The translations under genes were made by a program, and so were the position numbers. The notes beneath the pieces were generated by a model that was not told the DNA's origin, did no database searches, and saw nothing but the letters and a program-made list of their open reading frames with translations. DNA of 64,000 bases from the NCBI GenBank assembly GCA_963678705.1, contig OY783215.1:13497740-13561739 (forward strand). Reading direction: 5' to 3'. Below, piece by piece: positions 37,701 to 49,700 of this stretch (positions within the stretch are counted from its first letter, which is position 1; each line of letters starts with the position of its first letter). Origin of the DNA: Panorpa germanica (lineage: Eukaryota; Arthropoda; Insecta; Mecoptera; Panorpidae).

Positions 37701-40700
37701 CACAGTATATGAAAATGAGCCTTGAAAATATTAAGCAATCAAACTATTTTGTCTCTTTGGTAAATCAGGCCCAAATCTTAAAGACTTTAACTGACTTTTA
37801 TACGAGTAAATACGTAAATTGAGTACTTCTTTCAACAAATGCTGGTGTCCCACTGATATGGACAAGTTTCGCACCATTATATTTAATGAGCACTATATGA
37901 AAACAATTTGGAACATGAATGAATTTCAAGAAATGTTTATTGTATTTCAAGACAAAACTTTGATGCATTTCTAGCTTAAATTTTCTTACCAAATGCAGTA
38001 TACTTACTAAACTAATGCAATCAAACGTTCGTAATTTAGAGCAGGATAGAGATACATTCGGGGAGCGATGATACATCTACTTTTATCTTGTAACATAATT
38101 ATTTATCATTTTAAATATAATAACAGTAAAATTTGTAGAAACTTAAAATGCAAAATAAAAATAAAGCAAAGCTAATAAATAATAAAATAAAAGAAATATA
38201 AGAAACTGTCACGACATTGATTGTTATATGAAATGAATGTGTTTTACCTAATCTATGATATTTTTTATGTTTCTGTTTCGTACCATGCGAAAACTGTTTG
38301 GCGGAACCATTCTGCTGGAATTCAGGGAAGCTTACGTGATTCTGTCGTCCTTCCTGCTCGGTAAGCAAACGGGTTAAAGGGGACAACAACATATTATAAT
38401 TATTAATATTTGAAAAAATTGAGATTAAATATTTTGTAAAATCTTAAGGTAGACATTGATTAGTCTGGGGTTCAGAAACACAAAGTACTTAATACTTTCG
38501 TATTACTGTACTGTGCGAATTAGTTAGGATCAGGAGCCCCTAATTCCTGAAATTCGCTCACTTGTAAAATGAAAGAAACCTCTTCTTCTTTTCTTCAAAT
38601 TCCATATGATTTTTCTTTTAAAAAGAAAAAAAGATTCTATCACTTTACTACCCAGAACATATGTGGATATACATACTATATTCAAGGTATATACATTCAT
38701 GTATATTGTTTATCCCATGTACACTGTATGTCATATGTATGTGCAAATGCAAAGGTATAGGCAATATTCAAGGAATATCTAGTGTTATGTGGATAGTGAG
38801 CAAAGATCAGAAATAAGGAGACTTTCTTAGCACACATTTTGTGAAATTGAACAATTTTTGTTTTTGATACAAATACAAGTTTTTTATGTAAATGTTGGCA
38901 CCTTGTTTATTCTCTTGCTTCTTTTATGGTGCTTCCTTTCTCCCACCATCCGTCGGATATTCATGTGCATCCTGTAGTTTACTTGCGTAGACAAATCCCG
39001 ATCGTCTACAGCGTGTCTGCTATAACTTAGTCTGCGATGCTGCAAATTGAATCATTATTTTAATCTTAATTTCAATTTTAAAGTTTTTCTTCTTGGAACG
39101 TCACATTTTCAATAGTGGGGTAATTCATAATAGAAAAATTTTAAATAGCAGAAAAATTTGAAATAAATATTCCATAAATATAAAATTACAAAATATTATT
39201 GTATAATATATACCAAAGTAAAAATTTCTGTGTGAATATAGTACCAGGGTGCTATAATAATAATTTTATGAGAAAATTCCTATAGAATCAAATTTATATA
39301 TTTTATATATGTATTTTTGTCATAAAATTATTTCAGCAGTGAATTTCTCACAGTGTACCAGTGGCGTAATTAAGGGATCTCATAGGGGACATATTTAGTT
39401 TATGACCCCAAGAGTAATTACGCCAGTGGTATTTACATAAACCATCAATTACAAAAACAAAAATACAACAAAATACAAAGAAAAATAATTAAAAATGTAC
39501 GAATCGATAATGGTAAACGATTTTTTCAATAGGATTGTGAACCATGTCTTATATTCTGTGAATAATAATATGAATTGATCAATATATCAAACGAGTTTAA
39601 CGTTTGAATTTTATTTTAATTAACTGTATGAATTTACACGCTATCAACCTGATGATAAACTTTTTTTTTTATTAATAATCTACGGACTTCGTAGGACATG
39701 ATAAACGTTTAATTAGTTGCAATTTTATAGATGATTTTAATAGTTAAAACAGTTATTTAAAGAAATTATTTTAGTACAAAATTATGGCAAGCTAGAAAAC
39801 AATTTTCTAACTGTGCTATAAAGTAAAGAAAGTGGTTCACAATCCAATGGGCTTGTGTCCTCATTTTTTAGTGGTCGATTTTTCAATTGTTGATTGAAAT
39901 TGATGTTAATAAATGTGTATTGGCGTGTCTATTTTATTAAATATCTAAATGATGACGAAGATATAGCAATTAAAAGTTTGAACTGTAGTTTTAGCGCTAG
40001 AAATGGTCGGCCATATTTGTATGACGTGAAATGCATTTTAACGTCAGTTATTTGTTGAGTAGGTCAGTGCTGTGGTAATGTTTCGTAGCTGTTGGTAGTC
40101 AAACAATCAAGTCAAATCAAAGAATAATAAGTTTTTACTTTATTTAACCCTGCTAAGGCAGACATAATATTGAAATTTTATTGTTCCTTGAAATAGCTGT
40201 AAATAATATTTGATATTTTGAGATATAAATACATATAGCAGAGATTTAAGAGCTGTAAGGTTGGTAACCTTACATAAGGATTGTGATGTCACATGCACTT
40301 GGAATGTGTACAACGTTGAATCCCTTTAATAATTAAAGAGACAAAATGACTTTTTTAATTGTTAATATCTCTTAACATATAAGGAGTTATTAAAAAATAA
40401 CTGAACATTTGAGGTTCTAGTAACCCATTTTATCAATATATAGTATTCTTTTATAGAAATTAAGACATAGGACACAAGCCCATTAGCTTGTGGCAAACTA
40501 GAAAATGTGAAACAAATACTGCAAAACAATTTTCTACCTGTGCTATAGATGAAAGAAAGTGGTTCACAATCCAATTATACTCGAATAATATTGTCATAAA
40601 GTACATAATAAATTAAATATTTAATTTAGATATTCAAGTTATACTCTTAGTCGTAATACAATTAATTAATAAACAATATTAATTGTACATGCAAAATGAT

Positions 40701-43700
40701 ATGCAAGTGATTTTTTAACACTGATCTTGAAGTAATTATAGTTGTAGTCAGTATTATAGTAATTAAATTAAGTGATTTAATTAAAGTGATTATTTAATCA
40801 AATTAAAAATGAAATGCTACCTACATATAGCGCTTAGACTGTTAAACACGGGTGTTCAGTATAAATAACAAAAAATCATTAAATTGGATTCAAACAAATA
40901 AAAATGAATATTTTGTGTATCTTTGTATGTATGTATGTGTTATGCTTAGATAAATATTATGTAAATTCTGTTTTATAACAAATTGAGAGAATAGAAATGT
41001 TACAGTTTCTTATAATTTCCACATATATAGACATTTCTTATAATATGATTATTACATGTATCAGTAAACCCCAAAAGTTTCAGACCTAACTGTTGTCCAA
41101 AGGTAATGGAAAGATAGCCAGAAAGTTTTGGAGCATACCACGTGTACACGTGTTCAAAGTGTATCTTGAAAATGTGATGAACAGTCTTATAGTAAAAAGA
41201 TAATAAAAGCCACCAAACAACAGCAAAAAACAACTAAGTAATTATTTCTGTTGGGTGGACTTACGCTTACCCGGCGGTAAGGCTTACAAAGCTCCTCCGC
41301 CAGGAGGTGGTGAATCCTTGCATCTGTGAGGTCCTTCTTTGATGGATTATATTCCAACTCCTGCATATCGATATTCCAAGTTGAAGAGTCAAGTTGGCTG
41401 AAGCTTGGACTGAAATTATTGTAGTTAAAATTTAATTAGTTATCAGTGTCTTATAATTCATTATTTTAATGCGTATGGCTGTGTATGTGTGTGTGTGTGA
41501 AATACAATATAAATTTGCTGTTGCAGCAAAGTGTGTAAAACTTGCTTCAAGCTTGAGCTTGCAAAGACAATAAGAGTATCTGTGTTTTGGAAGTTCTTCA
41601 TGAATTAAAAATATATATCTGAAATTCGGATAGACAAAAGCGATCTTCTTAGAAAACCTTTAATAAAAGTGACCATTACAGTTTTTAGAATTTGCCCTAC
41701 ACAGAATTTGTACTTTGAATTTTGTGCTTGAAGCTGTATACTGACTTGCAGCTTGCAAGACAAAAACTAAGAGCATTTTTTTGTTGTTTTAAAAATATGA
41801 TTCGAAAAACTTTTTTCGATTTATAGAGCAGTCACTGTGTTTCTCTTTCTAGCATTATGTTTCTGTATAAGTTTGTCTCAATATTTCATGTGGTACAGAC
41901 GCCCATTATCCACAAATATTCACGACTTAGTTCCTACCATTTACTTAAATAGTCAAATACCTTCTCACGGAATCGTAGTAAATCCAGAGTTAGCTTTTTT
42001 CAATATCAAATTTGAATATTGGAGAGAACTAATGAAGCCTGAAAACTTTCAATGAAAATTCTTTAAATATTTTGTTAAATTATTAATAAACATGAAGGCG
42101 CTAATCTCTGTGGATAGAGTAATCCTTGATCCTTGGCTGTGCTTAATTCTCATAAGAATGAATTAAAGCTTTTATAATAGTTAGAAGTGTGTGTGTATGT
42201 CAATGGGTGTACAGGCATAATGAAGGCATGAACATGAAAGCCGTTCCTTGAGTGATAGAAATAAATTCAATAAAGCGTGTTAAATCTGGCTGTCTGGAGG
42301 TAATGATTAATTACGCGCTAATTATGATTTATTCGTTCATTACATACTACAACATATTTAATTTTGGCTAGACTTTAATGCAGAATTTTATTTGTGATTT
42401 TTTATATTTACTTCTGTTAACATTAGTGATTTTGTAATAAAACTAAATTTATCTTAACCGAAGTGAATAATTTGAGCTTTCAAAAATTGTACTATTTTTT
42501 AAATTTCAAATTTTCAGTTTGAGATTATTATTTAAAGTAATTATACTCGTATTTAACTGTATGAGTCTAGATAAATTATTTATATGGCCTATGTAATATA
42601 TTCCTGACAAAACTGATTTTGAGGACCGTGGTCCTAGGAAGCTTAGAACAAATAAAACTGATTTTGTGTGGAATGTAAAGAAAGTTAATGATTCGACTAG
42701 GTAATTGTGATAGTCTCCATATTAAGTACCACGATGATATGTATCTTGTATATATTATTTACATAAAAATAATTTTCTTTTAACGATTCTTTATAAGCTG
42801 TACAAAATTATAATTTAATCAGATTTCAGATAAAATGTTATTTGCAAGAAAGCAACTGAAAAATTATTAAAATCACTAAAGATATCTGGGATTATAGTTA
42901 GGCTAGGCGATAGCCATGGCTGTTTTTAGACAGACATATTTATCGCAAGAAGATAGAGAAAAAAACATTTAAATATCATTGCTTCTGGAACGCCTTTTTG
43001 AAAAAGTGCCTCTATTGCAAAATACTATGAAAGCAGTTTATGTAAAATGTTCATTGCCCCTACTTCTTCAATATGCTTGAATGCAGAAATTAGACTACAG
43101 GAATGTGTGAATGCTAGCGGTATGACAATGCACTAAACTGTTGTGCGTATCCCATATTCATTATGACATAACAATGCTATTGTAATAAATTACAACTATG
43201 TCAACTAATTGTGTGCATGTTTTCGACAATCCTATAAATATAGTTTTATATTCCTATAAGGTTTCGGAATCAGTAACAAAATCAATTTAAAAAATGTGTA
43301 ATCTTAAACTGATAATTTGAAATACGTAATTAATATTTGCAAAGCCGAAGAAGTTCTAGTGAATAAGCAAAATTCATCTAGGCTAAGATTCTAGTATTGC
43401 AAGAAAATGTTAGTAAGTAATCAAGAAATCTTTTAATTATTAATAATAAACTTGTTATAGCTCTATACTAAATGATCTAGTGTAGCATCTAGTATCTAGA
43501 CTAACTGTTCATGCCTTATGCTTTTTGAAATTTGAAAAAATTTGTTAGATAAAAATTAAATTTTATCATTAAAATTATTTTGGAATTGATACTGTAGTAA
43601 CTAGAGCATATACTACATCATGCATATTTATGAATTTTGAATTCATGCATGATATAGAATTCGTCGTAGTTACCATGTCGTTAAAAACGAGTTGGCGCAC

Positions 43701-46700
43701 CTTCCGCTGAAATTCCCTGATGTGTAATTTCGAAAAATGGCGGACATTGACTCAGTGCCAGATATATTTCCAATTGTTGATGCGTTTCTTCGCATGTAGT
43801 CCATTGCATCTTTCATTGCCAATTTTGAATATGTTTCTAGAATTTTTGGTTCAGCACCTACCGAAAATTAAACTTGTAAATTAACTTTATATGATAAATA
43901 TTGCTATGGGATAAGACTTCAATGGTTCCGACATGTAGAAAGAATGCAGCGAAGGAAAACGGCAAGAAACTTCTGGAAAGGAATCCCAGGAGTGCAAGAG
44001 TGAGAGGAACATCCAATGGATATGGTGAATGGAAGAAAAATTCGGTCAAGAGGAAGTATAGAACTATGATGATAAATATGAAATAGAAAATAGAAAATTA
44101 AATATGAATATGAAATAGAAAATTATGTCACATTTTTGGATTTACCTTGATGATTACGCAGCAAATAAGGACGGATGAATTTATTGTCAAATCTCTTAAA
44201 TCTATCGCGAACATGATAATTTCCAGTGCGTCCCAAAATATCTTCAATTCCTGCCATGAGATGGTCCATAAACTGCAAAAAATTAACGATCATGTTAAAA
44301 AAATACAATATAAAAGTTTCTGATACGATTTTGTGACAGCATTGAATAATACCCTATTTAATAGATAAATTTAAGTTAGTCAAGAATATATCATAAGAAA
44401 ACATGAATAATGTACAAAAAAGGATTTAAAGAAGAATTAAAGTGTACTTACTCTTTCGTGGATTCTTTCGTTCATTGTAGGTTTACGTTTTTCTGCCCGT
44501 TTAACATTCAGGACCTAAACATTAATGCGTTAATAAACTGAAAGATAAAATAATATATTTGATTTTGTTAGACCAAAAGACTAAATAAGGTAACACCATT
44601 TAATTTGACTTATAATTTCTAAAAAATGATTTAATATGTAGTGATTGTTCTGCTTTGACTTAAACTACTATGCAGCGTTAGGTACGTATCTCTATCATAT
44701 CTATTGCAATTCAACATTTAAAAATTAGAAACGTTAGATTAGAATTCGTAAGCGATATCATTTGTCGTTTCATCCAACATACAAAGTATCGAATTTTGCA
44801 ACTTATTAAAGAGGGGTCGAAATTTAGAGAGCACAGTGTTACCAAAAATAAACCTTTGAAAACCCGTTTGTTAAATGTCGTCGGAAAATAATTACAAGAT
44901 AGAGAAAGGTCCAAGACCTTAAATGAAAAGATTTCAGAAAGAATGTTTAATTAAAGACTTATACGGCAGTCAATTTCTGTCTTACGACGGAGTTACGTTT
45001 CACAACTTCTATGCATACTAAAAAAAAGCTCGTGAAAAAGCTCATATAATGTACATCAAAATTAATAGTTCTATTTCTAATTTTTAATTGATAACTACAT
45101 ATAAGTAAATAATTAGATATAGTAATAATAGTATTTAATGAAAACTGTATTTTTTTAAAAACTAATTATTTCTTTTTACAAATAAGTTTCAAACAGACTG
45201 TAGGCATTTTCCATTAGAGAAAATTAGGTTTTACAATAAATACTATCAGTGGTACATCATCAATGGAGCTAAGTTTCTAGGGGCCTGACTTCGCTGTAAT
45301 AATTGTGACTAGATATAAATGAATTTGAGATTTAAGTAATTGTGAGTTTACTCGATGGATTGCAGAACGGGAAAACAAAAGAAGCACAATAATGACAGGG
45401 TATAACTAAATTTCTGGTGATAGTAAAAGTACCTTATCACATTCCTGACACTCACAAATTATTAATTAGTTCAACCTGTTTTTTATGTTTTTGCTTATGT
45501 TTTTACCTTAACTAGAGGCTTGATAGTGATTCCTTGGAAGAACACAGTGAAGTAGATAACAGCGATGGTGGTTGTTACAAACATTGGCTGCAGTTTAACA
45601 TGAGCGGGGTCTATCAATAGCACCAAAGCGAAAGCAACAGCTCCGCGAAGACCTGCACATTAAAGCTACTAAGTACACTGATAAACTACGTACAAGGAAC
45701 ACTCAGTAAACCTTTTAACTTCTTCTAATTAGATTAGACGCGTTATCTAATAGCGTTAGTTTCAGTTTATAAAGTTACGTTCTTAATTAATTATAAATGT
45801 GATGAAGTCTTCTAAAAGTTTCTTTGATTTTACTAATTAAGTTAGATTTATATATTACGTCGTTCGTCGTTTATTTTGAAAATAATGCAAGTCTATTTTA
45901 ATTATAATATATGTAAAATTATATGTGATTGGTGATCTGAACTATACGTGCAAAAAAAAAATTGACACGAATTGTTTATGATTTGTAAATTGTATATTTA
46001 AGTCAGAGTAACTCTTATGATAATATTTAAAAATGTAAATAATTTAGTAACTTACCTCCGTATGACATCACAAATTTTTCTACTTTATTTAGCTTGTGTA
46101 ACCGGAAACGATTAGCCAGTGCTGTCAATATCACGACACCTGTTGAATTAAAATAGAAAATACCGATTAATTAAATATACGATATAAATTAAGTTAAAAC
46201 ATTCCAATATACAAATTTAGTGCAAAGTATTATTCCCACTCACTGCTTTGATTTAGTTTTGTATTTTGTATTTAATTTATTTGTTTAGCATATGGCAATA
46301 CGCTAAAAATTAAAAATATTAAATTAAGAAAAACTATATTATATTATAACCTCCAAAATGTGACAATATGTCAAAATGCTGTATAATTTATACTTAAAAG
46401 AAGTTTAATGTCAGTTTGTCAAAAATAAAAACAATTTCTATTGCTAATTGTTATTAAAAACAGCAATTATAATTATTTCACATTCAATTTAGTCCAACTG
46501 TCGAACTGTCAAAATTTATATTACTAAAGACGCATGAGCACCAACTAAATTAACTAAACTTAAATTAAAACACAAATGTGACTAGGTATACCTATTCTGA
46601 AAACCTGAAATCTAGATTAAAATATTAGATAAAAACAGTAAATTAAATATCAAAACAGTTAGTGGGAATGAGGCTTAAGGTTTATACAAATTGATGCTGA

Positions 46701-49700
46701 ACAGAATTGTATCGACTCGCAATTCGTATTATTTTTGACATAAACATTTAGTAAAATATTAGTATGATTCTTTACCGAATAATTTTGAATGTAATATTTA
46801 ATGTTCTTCTTACCACATATCCTGAAGACCGAGCAGAACAGCACCGTGAGTACAACGAACCACGTGTTCCAGTTATGAGTGTTGTTAACTGTAGCAACTC
46901 CAAGGAGCATGAAGATGATCGTCTCAGACGAACTAGACAACATCTTCATGGCGTATTTAACAGTCGTGTGTGATTTATGGGATATATTGGCTTCCACATA
47001 ATTCTTCATAGTAATTCCGCAGAAAGTTATACTGAAAAAATAGAATGATGATTGAAAATAGAATTAATTAGAAGTCACAGAAGAAGGCAGAAATTGGGAT
47101 GTGAACTGATTTTTTAGGGGTCAATTTTTTAATTCTTTATTTAAATATTAGTTAATTAATGTATATTAATAGTGCGCCTGCGCACTTATAGATAATACGT
47201 ACCAAATATTCATTTAGGAACAATATGTTATATACGAATAGATATTTGTTTTTTATTCAAAATATTAAATGAGTTCAAATGAAATGAAATGGCCCTACCG
47301 CCTGAAACCCCAATTCGCATTTATATTTCATCTTTAAATCCTAAATAAACACATATATATTTATGAAATAAAGGTGATTTTCGCATACCACAACGTATTC
47401 TTATATTTTACAGAGAAATAAACGTAAATTATGTAAGGCAGCTCATGTATAAATCATAGAACTTTGGGAACCGTTCCTATTCCCTCCACCTCTTCTCAGT
47501 CTCTCCTTCTCCACCAGAAAGGGTGAGTTTATGGAAACGAGTGATAAATAATATACATCGATCAAGTTTTTTATAGGGCACGGGTACGGGTTATAGGAGA
47601 TATAATAATAAGAAGAATTTCTTACTAAAAACAACGAATCGGTTTACCGGGAATTAGTTAACAAATGGTGTGCTATGTCTGGAATAAACAGTTGTAAAAA
47701 TAACATCATTTATTTCTCTTGTTTTTGTAATCAATCATCAATTTTATATAGAAGTTCTATGTGAACTAAATAAATAATTTATGGCTTCTGTAAAGATCAA
47801 AGCGTCAATCTATCAACAAAATAGTTTTATTAATATACTAGCTGCCCCGATAGATATGCCCTGTCCAAATTTCAATAGAGAATCAAGTTTTCGTCACTAT
47901 TAGCTTGATTCACAATTTGACAATCACCTGTCAAATGGCATTTGCGTTCATAGTAGCAACAATCCGATAAAGAAAGCACTTTCAATTATTCCAGAACTTT
48001 TGGGCAAATTTTTCAATTTTTCTTTCCCTAAAAATCTTATCAGACCATTACAAACATTTAAAAATGCGCTTACCAACGCACAACATTTAAGTTTTATTTA
48101 TATACTCGTAGATTTATTTTCAAAATATTCTGGCAGTTAAATATTGGAGATACAGTTCAATCAAAAGCTTGAGTGCCATTGATATAAGGTATTCTCTAGC
48201 TTCATGATTATGAGTAATGAAATTACTACTCAACGAGAGGTCGGATTCCAATACTTAATGAAATTTACTCACGCTAATATTCCTGACATGTGGAAGATTT
48301 CAGCATTGAGGTAGGCGAGGTAGGCCATCACGAATATGAAGATTGGTTCAATAACCCGGACTTGATGAGTAAATCTTGTTACCAACCCAGTAGCGAAGCC
48401 CCATATAATACCTGAAAATAGAAATGAAATTTACAATGAAATGTTACTAATAGAATTCCAGTTCACCTCAATTTAATCCAGAATCTGAAGTCCCTGTGGG
48501 ATCGGAACTGGAGGTATCTGTGAATGCGAGGATCAAAATGTTTTTCTAGCTTTGTACCCTTTTTGACAACGAGTAGTCAGATGAATGTAAATATGAGATT
48601 GATTAACGTGTCGCACTTCAAACTTAAATGTATTTTAGGGTACACAGGACCGAATTAGGGTCCTGTAAAAATATTCCTCGTAAAGAACTGTAACATTCAA
48701 ATAATATTAACTGCAGCGTATCCGTGATTGAACAAAACTGCACCAAAGTCTATTTTAGGATCCCCAAGTGATCATTATCAGTTACACTGTGAAACATATT
48801 TAAAATCTGATTGTATTCTAATTTACTTTTCGACAACATTTACGACTGGTTTAACATTGCCAAGATTCTAGAATAGCGTAATAATTTTAAATATGGTGCA
48901 ACGATAATTGACAACTTGGCAGTGGATCATTTTGTATAATTTGTATACAATCCTGTTACTCATAAGTAGGCCCCGGATTTTATATGCAATAAAAATTATT
49001 AAATATGTTATATTTGTAATTTATTTTTGGGAAATATTAAAAAATAAATGCTAGTAAAAGAAATTTAAATAGTGAAGTAAAAAAAAGTAAATATACAAGT
49101 AAATGTAAAAGTAGAACCCGAAAACTACCGAACTAGATTTGAACTACAGAATTGAACACACATGATCCTGTATGTATGTTATATAGAAAACCCAATTTAT
49201 TTTCGGCTAAAGAATCTCTAAAAGTAATTAATTATATCTTTGAAAAACATGAAGCCATATTTCTAATTAAATGAAACAAAGTAATAATTACCAATTATAG
49301 TTCCTCCCAGGGCAACCACGAGGAAGTTCGCCAGGCCAGCTAACAAATCAGTGTACAGGATATTTGAAGGACCCATCTCGTTGTAAGCTTCAAACATGTG
49401 GTACAGTACTACAGTAACGGCGTCGTTTAATAGCGATTCCCCGAAGACTACGATGTACAATATCTCATTAACGTGAATTTCTTCAAATACCGCGAGGACA
49501 GCCACTGGGTCGACAGCGGATATCAAGGCAGCGAACAAGAACATGTCTAGAAGTGGTGTGTCGACACCAAACACCCCTGACAGACCGCATGCCCAAAGGG
49601 ACGCACCTGAAAGAAATAGTGTACCAGTTATTACATTTCCGCAACTATTTAAAGTGTCGTCACTGTCAGTGATTTAGTTAACGTTACTTATCTTTGAGTT

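Larger units (their letters stand above)
34547..38247 (-). other. Nhe2: Nhe2 intron with two inverted-repeat elements
   Basis: 3701 bases. Contains the older family A relative at 34971-35295 and the Tc1-like MITE at 36079-36553. The remainder shows nothing recognisable. Confidence 0.6.
39040..41270 (-). other. Nhe2: Nhe2 intron with nested MITEs
   Basis: 2231 bases. Contains the 70-bp palindromic element at 39359, and family A copy 4 lodged in an older relative (39528-40575). About 700 bases remain without features. Confidence 0.6.
41410..43700 (-). other. Nhe2: Nhe2 intron with a plus-strand open frame
   Basis: 2291 bases. Contains the plus-strand frame at 41798-42055 (separate entry), a short GT microsatellite at about 41485-41501 and an imperfect hairpin at 43597-43673. 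Confidence 0.55.
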
